From: Cardinalis cardinalis
Taxonomy: Eukaryota; Chordata; Aves; Passeriformes; Cardinalidae
Reading direction: 5' to 3'
NCBI GenBank assembly: GCA_014549065.1
Contig: JACDOX010000325.1
Span: 310,001-374,000, forward strand
Length of the DNA: 64,000 bases
The position numbers and the translations under genes are program-made. The number at the start of each line of letters is the position of its first letter. Positions within the stretch are counted from its first letter, which is position 1. This document shows positions 1 through 11,200 of this stretch, one piece after another. The notes under the pieces are model-generated. The model was not told the origin of the DNA and made no database searches. It was given only the letters and a program-made list of their open reading frames with translations.

Positions 1-2897
1 GTTTTTGTTTAGTCCGGGGATTTTTGTTTTACACATAACACAAGCTATGGTTATTGACAAAGAAAATCTTTTTCATTTCATCTTAAGTCCAAAATTTAAC
101 CAAGCGAAAAAGTGCACACAACTGCAGATTAATACCATTTTGCTGATTTAAGAATGACATTTTGGCAGCAAGATTTAAAAGAGCTCAATAACTTCATTTT
201 TAAAACTTACAGGTCAAATTTATTATGTCAATTTCCTTGCAGAAAATCACTTGTGTGTCCTGTCACATTGCTCACAACATACCTTGTTCTACAATTCAAA
301 CTCAACTTTCCACAACTGAATAAAACATTTGCCCTTTCAGGATCAGTAAGGCACTGAGAAATGTGCCCCCCAAAAGAAATTTTCATCAAATGATGGATTT
401 GTGAAAATACATCATAAAAAACATGTAATTAAAAGTCCTATCAAAATAATTCTTTATAGATTGTGTGATATGTGTGCCTATAATTTACAGGCACCTCAAG
501 TTTACAAAGAAAGACTTTCAAAAAAAGACACTTTCATAATAACTTCACTTTCATAATGACTTCACTTGTACAAACGGTTTTGAAAATATTTTGAGTACTC
601 AAACAAACTATTACTTTGCTGAGTAAAATATCAGACTTTGCAGTTTTCATCTAGGTAATTATTCTGAAGGAAGCAAACTGAGGTGCTCAACAACAGAGGA
701 GCTTAAGATTAAATATTAGGGAAAAATTTACTCATGGAAAGGGTTGTCAAGAACTGGAACAGGCTGCCGAGAGACGTGGCTGAGTCACCAACCCTGCAGG
801 TATTTAAGAGACAAGTAGATCTAGAATTTAGGAAGATAGTTTAGTGGTGGACTTGGCAGTGTTGGGTTAACCATTGGACTGGATAATCTTGGATGTCATT
901 TCCAACGTAAAATATTCTGTGATTCTTCTACCAAAATTAAATATTTTGGCTTAAAGTTCTGATGAGAGACTTCTTGAGCATTCAATTATCTATCTCTGAA
1001 TTAANTCATGCTGAAACTCATGTTCATCTGAAGAGTTGACCAATAAATCAAATCTTGCCAGCTCAAAAGCTTGATGAAAGATTGGGCTTCCAAGAGCTTT
1101 GTGTCTTCTCATGACTGTGATTCAAACTTTTGACCAACGAGATGTGCTAAATGCACCCATCCCAGGACTTCAAAAGAGTCGGTAAACAGACAAATCCAGA
1201 GAGCCTGTTACATACAGTGATAAAAAAAAACCAACATGTGAACCCTGCTATCTTTTTTCCTTTTCTTTTTTCTTCTTTTTCTCCCACTCCTTATTCTGGT
1301 ATGCACATACAAGAGCAAGAAAACCTGCCAAATGCTTAATCCACGACAGCAATTTTACCATAAGAAAACTGATGAAAGGTACCTTTGTCTGCATGGGACA
1401 GAGAATTGCAAGTGAAATGCAAACTCTGTGACAGGCCAAAATGTGTGCAGACTGGTTAATCTAGTTAAGAATGTGTCAGTGGATTTTTCTTAAAAGAGTC
1501 AGATCTTCAAACACATTGAAATTTTAAAAAGAAAAGGAAGTTGAATGAAGCATCTCAATTAGGGAGGCAATCAGTTGTCGCATGCTTGCATTCAGTTATT
1601 TAGGAACAGAGGTTTCTAAATGGAAGCACAGGAAAGAACTCCAAAAAATTGACAGAAAGCTGAAGAACAGAAGGAAAGAACTCTACCCAACTATAGCAAC
1701 CTTTGTATTGTTGAAAGGGTTATGTTTCATTTGCTGTTGTCAGTTCCCAACTTCATTGTGGACTGTGAGACAATGTGCTTTTGCCTTCAAAGTAGCAAAA
1801 GCAAGCACAATGATATCCCTCATCACCAAATGGAATGGAGAAATAGTAAAAAATAATCAATTAACAATACTTAAAAATCAACTTCAATAACCAAATTAAT
1901 CAATAAAGCCAAAGAAAGGATGGAATAAGCAAGGCAAGATTAACCTGGAACGAAAGTATGGGAAGCACAAACTGGCTGAGAAGAGACTTTTCACTAAGCT
2001 ATAAAGCAGTATTACAACAGAAGTAATAAAATTCAACATTAAAATAAGCACTAACTTTTACTAAACGCAAAAAAATACTACACTGGGGAGAGATTAATTT
2101 GACCACCCTTTCTCCTTCAATTTTCATACATTTTAGAAGCATCTTCTATGATCAAGAAGGCAAATATTCTTACATTTATGCCCACATCAGTTCAAAACCC
2201 TCAAATCAAAACATAACAATAGCAACAACNTGATTGTTGCTTTGCTGGACCAGAAGCAATGTGATTTTTGCCAGGGAAAATTATGCAGCAAGAAGGAATC
2301 AGACTCCCTTTATTTCAAGGAAACAGAAAGCAAAAATCATGTGCTGAGCAATAATTAATTCAAGAGGAGACATAGAAAGTAACTGTACCAAAGTACAACT
2401 TGTTTGAGGTTTGTTATTTGGGTTTTGTTTCAGGGTTTGTTTTTTCCTTTTTGAACAGAGAAAGCAAAATGCAAGGTTTTCATTGCTGAAATAAAGCTGC
2501 CAAAAAAAGGGCCTTTACTGTGGAAAGAGAGGTGGGGAAAGAGAACAAACAAGAGATTCTTATTCCTTTTTGTGGTACATTGCATCATAAATTATTCCCT
2601 AATTCCTTACAGTTTTGGCTCACACAGGTCACTGCTTATCTGAGCTGGCGGGAAACATGCAAACCAGCTATACCCCGAGGAGAAGAGGGAATCCACCAGT
2701 GGACATTAGATGATAAATAGTACAATAACCTGGCATGATTACAGGCCATGTTGCACATTCCTCTCTGGAGTTTTGATTTGTTATCTAGGACTGGAGTGGA
2801 AAACATACACAGGGAAGGACAGGAGCAGAGGAAGCGAGCTGGGGCTGCAGCATCCAAACGACTCCATCAGCCTGCAGCCAGTCACCGAGTCACTCAC
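1..2897 (-). other. GMDS: GMDS intron 2 (3' part not in window)
   Basis: This is the sequence downstream of the exon 2 donor on the gene strand. Apart from one CR1 fragment (696-927) it looks like unique AT-rich intronic DNA. A T/C-rich run lies at about 1245-1290 and a GTTT-rich stretch at about 2400-2450. No sequence encoding the next GMDS exon was seen, so the intron continues beyond position 1. Confidence 0.85.
696..927 (+). mobile_element. CR1 LINE fragment, 3' end
   Basis: The segment follows the CR1 3' region: a ggagcttaagatt / atattagggaaaaa block, then aagggttgtcaagaactgga, acaggctgccgagag, gagtcaccaaccctgcaggt, tttagtggtggacttggcag, and a terminal attctgtgattct. This is the diagnostic end of avian/reptilian CR1, which lacks a poly-A tail. 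It is 5' truncated, as most copies are, and carries scattered substitutions and small deletions. The element points opposite to GMDS transcription and lies in intron 2. Confidence 0.9.
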
Positions 2898-2942
2898 CTC
2901 ATAGCCTTTTTCCAACAGGAACTCAGCCAAGTACGATCCATC
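2898..2942 (-). CDS. GMDS: GMDS exon 2 (45 nt, 15 codons)
   Basis: Read on the minus strand this exon encodes DGSYLAEFLLEKGYE, identical to the stretch that follows ITGITGQ in vertebrate GMDS. It supplies the final glycine of the GxxGxxG nucleotide loop and the first alpha helix of the Rossmann fold. The acceptor is a pyrimidine-rich tract ending in cag before GAT; the donor is GAG followed by GTGAGTG, close to consensus. Both ends are in phase 0, so it joins exon 1 and would join the next exon (VHG... in the known protein) without splitting a codon. It is far too short for ORF callers. No coding sequence matching the next exon is visible in the remaining 2.9 kb on the left. Confidence 0.95.
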
Positions 2943-2977
2943 CTGGGAAGAGCAAGATATAGGAAAATGTTAGAAAC
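2943..2977 (-). other. GMDS: 3' splice site of GMDS intron 1 with likely branch point
   Basis: On the gene strand the sequence runs ttctaac, then a U/C-rich stretch, then cttcccag directly before exon 2. The ttctaac element fits the vertebrate branch-point pattern (yTnAy); its likely branch adenosine is near 2970, about 27 nt before the splice junction, a normal distance. The branch assignment is inference from consensus; the acceptor AG itself is fixed by the reading frame of exon 2. Confidence 0.8.
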
Positions 2978-5051
2978 ACAGTGAATAGGCCTGGGAGATT
3001 TGGACTGGTTAAGATCTCAAAAGAGGGAAAAAAAAAAACTTGTAGTGAGTAGACCGGGTAACAAGCCTATACTTTGATTTCTCCAGATTCATACTCTGAC
3101 CTAAAAATACTACAGTCTCTCTTAAGTTAATTTTGGACTATGAAGCAGATATTTTAAGATGACTTGCTTACAAATGCTGGTTGAGAATTCCCATCTCTTG
3201 AATCTCTTCCCAAGTTCCATTATAAAGCGCCTGGGGACCATCTTTCTAAAATATCCTAACCACGGTCTTTGAATTCAAACTATTTTGGAGATAGGGAAGG
3301 AAAAACATATAAAAAAAATAGTACAAGCTTGGCATTCTCTGCAAACCAACATGCCTCTGTAGCACCTTGTCACACTGGCATCTCCCTTGCCCAGGCACTC
3401 CTTCTACAAGGCTTCTGAAGGCAGCAATAATTCTGCCTTGCCTGACCTACAGAGTGCCCAAAAACANCCCCAGCACACCTTATACTTAAACTACACAATA
3501 AAAGCCACTTTCAGATCTTAAATATATATCATAGAAGGTTGAGAATTTGGGTCATTTATTTTTTTTCCTCCTGTGAAATCCTTGTCAAACTTAAATTATT
3601 AAGCTCCTCAAAAGCAACATGTGTTCAAAACATGTGCTAGCACACATTTTCCTGAAATAAGAGGATTCTCCTGGCATGAATATTGCCAGAATTAGCAAAA
3701 CCAGTAAGTTCATAACACCTTTATAAATGTGTACACACCATCACACACCCAGCAAAGTTTACCCCTCCAAAAGAGTTCTCACTAACCAATTCAATGATTA
3801 CCCATGCCTAAAGTCTGCAGCTTTCACTCACTTCTTCAATTGCTTGTTCCTTCAATATGCGAATGTATTCCACTAGACCCAAATGACCTGCTACAAAAAG
3901 ACCATAAAAACAATGAGATGCCACCTAAGTTTACAGGTTTAAACTCTGTTATGTGGATCTGCTCTGTCATAATCATGGCCAGTGACATTTAACAGCAAAA
4001 CTAAACAGACATCTCTTTCTGATCATCCCTTAAAAGCATGTTGCTCCAGAGAAAAACCTTCTTTTTACCTCATATTAAATGATTTTTTTTGCCTCATAGA
4101 GAGCCTAAGAAGAATAACACAATAAAGTAAGAAATTATAGATGCACTAGGAGGCCCTACAGGAGCAGGACTGACAAGGGAAATTGCTTACTGCAGTGATG
4201 GCAAAATCCTGGGTATGCAAAATGGCACAGTACAGTGCACAAGGGGCACATTGCTCTGTGTTTAAAAGTGTAGCATTAGAAAAGGAATTACTTCATGGTA
4301 TAAATGCTTCATAAAGTCTCACACAGCCTAAAAGGCCTTGAAACCAAGAAAGTTTCAGCTTCCATCCTCCTCGCACTACATGTACATGTGTGTGCACAGA
4401 TCTTCACAGGACTACAGCCCTGTAATAGCAGCCTATGACATCAGTTAATCAGGAAAATAACCAACCACATGTGCCACGGCTTCACTGGAAGAATATGTAC
4501 ATCAAATGATATGAACAAGGCCCTACTGAAAGAAGAAATTCAAAGAATATTTTATTGAAAATCTGGAAAAACATTGGTGCAAAGGGGGACATGACAGCTA
4601 CCTTTAATGCTTTTGTCATCTTTTTAGTTAGCAATTCCTCCAGGATTTAGCAGAGAGGGTAAAACTTCCAAACTCTCCTTGGTTGCTCAGTCCAGTAAAA
4701 CATAAAATTTTACATAAAATAAAAAAAGGAGGTGAAAGTGGGGGACCCAGAGAGTGCAAAGGAGAGGAAAAAGAAAGGCTGTGATTACTTAGGAAGTTGA
4801 TGGGAAACAGACTTAACTAGGATTGAACCCTGTCAATAAGGTCTTGTTCTTCTCACCCAGGCCATTGCTCAAAGTTTCCAGTCACCCTGGAACATTTTGA
4901 ACCAGCAGTGGCACTTGCTTCCTCTGNGCTTCCTTTCCAGGTCTATCAAGCGATAGGGCAGGGCTTTACAATGAGTGGGAAACAGGCAGCAAGTGTGAAA
5001 GCTCCTGCTTTCTGGCTCTGGCACAGCACAGCTGATTCAGTGTCTGGTAAT
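2978..5051. other. Unique intronic sequence
   Basis: AT-rich DNA at the 3' end of intron 1 with single ambiguous bases at 3467 and 4926-4927. No repeat family, RNA gene or convincing reading frame was recognised. Confidence 0.7.
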
Positions 5052-5122
5052 CGCCCAGAGCGCAGATCCGCGCTGTCCTGCGCTGCGATACCGTATCACA
5101 GCACGCGGCCCCAGGGGTCACG
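5052..5122. promoter_or_regulatory. Small CpG cluster in intron 1
   Basis: About ten CpGs in 71 bp (cgcagatccgcgctgtcctg and neighbours), surrounded by CpG-poor intron. It is too short for a formal CpG island. It lies directly upstream of an exon-like segment on the plus strand. Confidence 0.4.
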
Positions 5123-5144
5123 GCTCCCTTCCTTCTCTTTTCAG

Positions 5145-5210
5145 TACAGCAGCCTGTCAGTGGGAATGGCAATCACAACAGCCATCAAAGCCTCAAAGAG
5201 CTTGCAGCTG
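5145..5210 (+). other. Exon-like segment on the strand opposite GMDS
   Basis: A long pyrimidine tract ending in ctcttttcag precedes it and CTG followed by GTAAGG follows it, so both a good acceptor and a good donor bound exactly 66 bp. It is open in one frame (22 codons, ...SLSVGMAITTAIKASKSLQL) and of length divisible by three. I do not recognise the peptide. It may be chance, or an exon of an antisense noncoding transcript. Confidence 0.25.
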
Positions 5211-8200
5211 GTAAGGACAGCACAGTTTCCATCTTCTCCTAATGAGGTCAGGGAGTAAATAATAACAAGTAAGCTTTGTAAAGTGATTTAAACCTTTAGC
5301 CATAGGAGACACATGTATTACACATATAAATTCTATTATCAAAGCTACTGATTTGCATTTATACCACAAAGTCTTCAAGATACAGGAATCCCTGAACCAG
5401 AAAAGGCATATTAAAGGAACTAGGTGTCAAATTATTATATAATACAGGTGCTATTATATTTCACTCGAGAGCTTAATTTTGCTAATGTAAAGTACCCAGC
5501 TAATGATATTCAGTTTATAACAAATCAACAAAATATCAGAAGACAGAAGCAGATCTCTGTCTGTGGACAAACAGTTTTGGAACAAAATTTCCTACAGGCT
5601 GCCTTTAAGTAGGATTACAATGAGGCCTGGCTCCACACAGATATGTCAGATCAGCTTGAACAATCAAAACAGTTTAACAAGACTGACTAAGTAAACCACC
5701 TCAGCTAAAACAGTTCCTCATCAGCACACTCTGGCACCTCAGACTTGAATTTCTGTACTGTCTTCAGCCAAATACTAGTTTGAAAGCTCATACAAGGAAT
5801 GATACTTCAGCTGGCTTCCAAGTCTCAGCAGCAGGTTTCCAACTGCAGCTGCCTTACAACATGTCTGTAAAATTCCCAGACAAAAGAAAACAGCCTTATA
5901 AACTAGCATGAGACAACTTCAGGATGCAATATTTTATATTTAATACAGTAGTTAATGTCAAAATCTTCAATAGGCTTTGACACACTATCAAAGAAAAACT
6001 TCCAACATGGTGAAGAAATTGAGACAAACGAGTTAGACAATGCTTTGCCAAAATCATCTAGAGTAAAAACAGTATCAAGTTTGACTTGATCCATGAGCAA
6101 ATAACAGGATAATTTATACAGAAAACTGAAAACAAGTGTAACTCAATAGCCTGTTTAGCAATCCAACCTCCTTTATTTTGCACTGTTTTACACAGTCAAG
6201 TTCCATTTGCCATTAACTCATTGGGATTTTTATTGACACATCCAGGGTAGGCTGTTAGAAGCACCCTGACAGGCAAGCCATCTTCATCCTCTTTCTTTGA
6301 TTTGGCCAGCTCCAACACCCTTCCACAGAGCTCTTGGATTCAAGAATTAGACAATGCCTGAATGCCTGAGCACTCTTAATCCAGAGGACTCCTTCTTCCC
6401 CACAGCTCCTCTCTGCTAACAAAGAGGAGTGGAAGTACTAGATGGATGAAGAAACAAGGGAAAAGAGATCAAGAGAAAAAGATCATGAGGAGGAGGAGGT
6501 ATAGAGTTCTTTTATTACTACTCCTAGAATTCCAGGACAAGTATATGGAATGCTCTTTCAGAAGGAGGGAAAAAGAATTAAAGACCTAACATAAATGAAG
6601 CAAGTGTATTATGACCCTACCATTGAGGAGAAAGGGCTCTCAGTTGCGGGGGAGAAATATAAACATTTGAAAAGAAACACCCCACAGCATATCAAGTATT
6701 CAGAATTCATTACACCTCTCTGAAAAAAATGTGTAATGGTTTTCCACATAACACAGAAGAGATCAAAGATGCTCACACTTATAAAATTCAAAATTGATTG
6801 AGGCTAGTGTCGTGCCCTTAGGAATAACTGCAAAGGTGAGTTTGGAGAAGTTCAAATGTCAATTATCAAGAACATTCTTAGAAGTTCTCAGAAGTTCTCT
6901 TAGAATTCCTTTTGAGCTACAAACTATAGTTGTGCTCTGCTGAAGTTAAATGTTGGCAGGTTCAAGTAATCTGTTTGGGGGAAAGCGCATGGAAAAAAGA
7001 GGCACACTTTCATCTATAGGACACGGCTTTTATTTCCTAAAAGCATCTTTCTGCAACAACACAAGCAACAGTGCAGAGTCATCATTTTCATTTAGCCTTG
7101 TTGGAATATTCCATCTCCCCATGAAAATCTACAGAAGCAGCGCCACTGGTGGCCTTGCACAATAAATTGTTGGTTCATCAACTTTTAAACTTTTGCACAG
7201 CTAGAAGCTAATGCTATTTCAGAGACTTATTGAACTGGAGTATGGTGACAGATCCTTTGGGGCAGGAGATACACACCGTTCCAAAGCAACATTCAACTGA
7301 TTTTAATAGCAGTCTGTAACAACTATTCATTTGTTCATGGCACTCTAGAGCAGTCTTCCTTAAAAACAAAAAATCCATGAGGGCAATAAAGTGAAAAGTT
7401 ATTTTTGTTGAAAAATGCATACTTCTAATAATTTCCAGTGATTTACAGAGGAAATCAGTTATTTTTTGCAGATACTATAAAAAGAACAGTGCTACACTTT
7501 GTCTCAAATCTTCAAGGTGATAATCGAGGTAAAGCATTGAAGCATTCATAAAAAATTCCTCATACTGAAAACAGGAAGAACTATGAACTCTGAAGCATTT
7601 AACTGATTTATTAAAGCTGCCACCTTTTAAATGCAGTAGTTATTCTGCTATTTTGATTTGTATTCTGGCCAAGTAAGAATATAAAAACAAGTGTCCTTTT
7701 GTTCCTGCTGTCAAAAGAAAAAGTCAAAAGGCAGCAAATGTAAAAAAAGAAATTATCTTTGTTTTAAAAGATTATCCAATTAATCAAAAGTTTTTGTAAT
7801 TCATTAACTGCAGTGCAACAAAATAAAATTAAGCAAGAGGAAAAGATAGCAACAAGGAAAGCATTTTACTTACACTACTCTTTTCTTTTCCAATTAAGTT
7901 CTGTTTAAAGGCAAAAGAAAAGCAAAGCTGCTTTGGAAAAATGAATCACTGTGTTATTTCCTAGTCTGAGCTCCATCTGACCTCACACACTCTTCCACTG
8001 GTAAACTATTAAGTTATATTAAGAGCTGCAACTGCAGTTACAGGAAAGACCAACATACTCTTCCTTTCTTCCTCCCTCCAATTGTCTTTATCTAAAACAA
8101 CATTATTCACATAATCAATATTTATAGCTATCCCACTGTGAACCTCAACACAGATCCCTCATTTAAAGAGCAAGCCTTGCACCACTCTGACATGAACAGA

Positions 8201-11200
8201 ATAAACCTCTGTAATTCAAGTTTGCTCCGTACCAACCAGTTTGGCTTAAGTTAAGCCAACAACAGTAAGGTATGTCAGCTAAATGGTGCTGATTTTTTAA
8301 AGTGCTGGTATTTAAATACATAAAACCTTTAGTCTAAACCAGTATGATAGTCTACAATAACCAAACAGCTATCACACAAATCTCCCCCCAACATCTCAGC
8401 TTGGGAAAAACAAATTACACCAACAAACTGAGTATATAGGTTTTTTTTCCTGACTGCAGGAACCTGTGGCACATAGCGTATTACGTCCAAGCACACCACA
8501 ATTTTGCCAGTGATGACAGTCAGGTGCTTGAAAGCTTTTTAGAAAAAAACCAAAAAATCATGCTCCTAAACATTCAGGTATCAAGATACTCAAAATAACT
8601 GCTTGCTCTCAGACCTATCCAAAGAACTATTATTAAATAGAAGAGTAGTCTCAGTAGAGAGCCTTCTAAAGCTTATAAAAGTTATGAGCCACAAAACCTT
8701 AGTTTTTTCTTCAAATATGAATGTCTAGTATTGTATGTTAATCTATTGGTACACTAATGTAAACCAAACCAGTTAGGAACTCTGAATTTGGAAGAAAACT
8801 AGCTATACTTCTCTGTCTCACTAGTGAAAGCACAGGGATTAGAAGATTTTGTCTATAAACATGGAAATGCAGATCATACAGGCAACACTCCAGATGAAAA
8901 TAAAAATTTCTATGTATGTAATGGGAAACCCGCAATAGTTTTAAAAGCCACAGGATTATTGTTTTGCCCATCCCTATTCCCTCCTGCTCTCAGAAAGGTA
9001 CTGGTATCAGATGGTCTTTTACCTTTCCAAAAGAGCAAGAGCAGCTCCAATCAGCAGCAGCTATGAGCTTCTTGGACCTGCTTTATCCTTGAGTACCCAG
9101 ACTAAACCAATAGCCCCATTAAGTGACTCACAGTGACTCAGGGGGAAACCCCTCAATATGCAACAAATGCAAACTCACCCCAAACACTACCCAGTGGAAA
9201 CCCAAACACACAAAACCTATGGCAGAGGGCAAAGAAACCAGGAAAGCCCCCAAAAGAATAATTTTGACATCAAAATTTCAAAATTCAGAATTGTCACAGT
9301 AAAAAATCCATAAAGCCCTGAAACTTTGGGTTCAGAAGGAATTGTGTCTTTTATATTTAAAGGAAATGTGTAATTCTGTGAAGTGATGCCAGGAGGAAAA
9401 ATGTGACATCTTGGCATGCCACCTTTAACATCCTACAGTGAAGAACCAATAACAGCAGCAGTAACATAGCTATCACTGAAATTTGGGGAGGCCACCTGAA
9501 CTTATGACCACAGCCCAACACACATCCTACCAGAAATATTGGACTCATCTCACTCCTCGAGAAAGCCACATTTTCTTTTTTTCTTCCTTCCTTCCTATCC
9601 TTTCTGCAGCAGCCGAGGTTAAAGCTGCTTTCAGCACTGTAGCACCAGCCTCTCAGGCTGATGGCTCAAGCAGGCTTTATCCACTCCTGCTCACCTCCTG
9701 AGATTTTTACCTTCAGTTCAGCACAAGATGTTTCCTAACAGAATGCAAAGTCAGTTATTTGAGACAAAACAAAATAAACACCTCACTTGCTATCTTGTTT
9801 GCATGAGATCAAAGCCTAGTAAAAGAGAAGTAAATGAGTGTAGATCAGGAAAAAGATTTTTAATTCATTCTTCTGTACTCAGCTTTACAGATGGATACTG
9901 TAATTTTGTCTGAAATGTGGTTTATTTACAGGAAAACACAAAACAAGAAATCATATTCCAGCTGGAGGAGAGGAGCAGTGCACAGTAACCCAACTCTTAT
10001 TTTCTCAAAAGCTTGCATAGTGAGAAACTTAAAAATCCAGTCAGGAAGGTCTGTTTGTTATAACTTCAATAGTTCTCAGTCTTACAATATTTGCTTGGGT
10101 GGAAGAAAAGTGCTGATCCAGCAATGATATGATCTGCAAATCATGGGAACAAATACTCTGTTTCTGGACATTTCAAGTTCTGGGAGTAAACAGCTTTCCT
10201 TACAACTGGTCATAACTCTCTTTGGTATTGCCTCTCCCAGTCTGCATGGTCTGAGCCGTTTTTTTACTGTGCTGGTATCTTCTGAATAAATAATTTTTTT
10301 CAGTAACTCTGCTTATTTATGCAATTCTCATCTTTTTATTACAAGATTTCTCAACTTCCCAATTTTCAGCAGAGGTCTTTAAAAGATGGACTCTAATACT
10401 TTTCAGAGTTGTGGATTCAGAGCGGACAAGAGACCAGACAGCCTAATTGTGGTCTTCAACACCCCGAGCTCTGGGCAGCTCAGATTTCTCTTTACACCAG
10501 TAAGGGATAAAATAAGAACCAAAAGAACCCAAAGGGCAATCACAGAAATAAACTTCCTAATAGTTCTGCAATGGAACAGAAAAGCAAAAATGTGATTGAA
10601 ATTTCAAAACAAACAAACAAACAAGGAAAACCCTACAGAAATATCAAAGCTAGATTCTGGTGAAAAGCATAAATATTTGGACCAAAATGTAACATATTCA
10701 TTTACTGTCTTTACTTAACTATTTGCAACAACTTTTGTTCAGGAGAAATGGAAGAAACAGTAATGGGGAGAAATTTAGCCGGAGAGCTCTTAAGAGTTGT
10801 TCCCCCGAGTTGACTGTACCCACATGCACTTCTTCCTCACAAAAGGAATGTTATGCATTTTGAGTCCTCCCTACATAAATCCATGCTTTAGTTCATTGGG
10901 AAAAAAAAAAAGGCAAAAAATTAAAATGATAAGACGCTTAAGACAACAAGTTCTTCTTGTGCTGTCCAAAACATTGTTCTACCAAAAAAATAAATGTAGA
11001 AAAACAANTAGGAACTCAAAGACACATGATCTACAAAGATTTGAATACTTCTTTTTTCCAAAGCTAACACTTGCCAGAATTTCGTGTTTTGCAAAATCTT
11101 TTAATTATGCCAAGGAGCAGTTTCATATCTGTTGGATATTTTTAAGTGAGAGTAAATATACTTCTAAGGTTTTGGGCTTTTTACAGTTTAGGATTTACTT

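Noticed and set aside
1..2897. Search for GMDS exon 3 (VHGIVRRSSSF...) on the minus strand
   Set aside because: No matching codons were found, so exon 3 lies outside the window.
6847..6909. Repeated GAAGTTC/AGAATTC pieces as a heat-shock element array
   Set aside because: The GAA and TTC blocks are not in the regular 5-bp register required for HSF binding beyond one pair.
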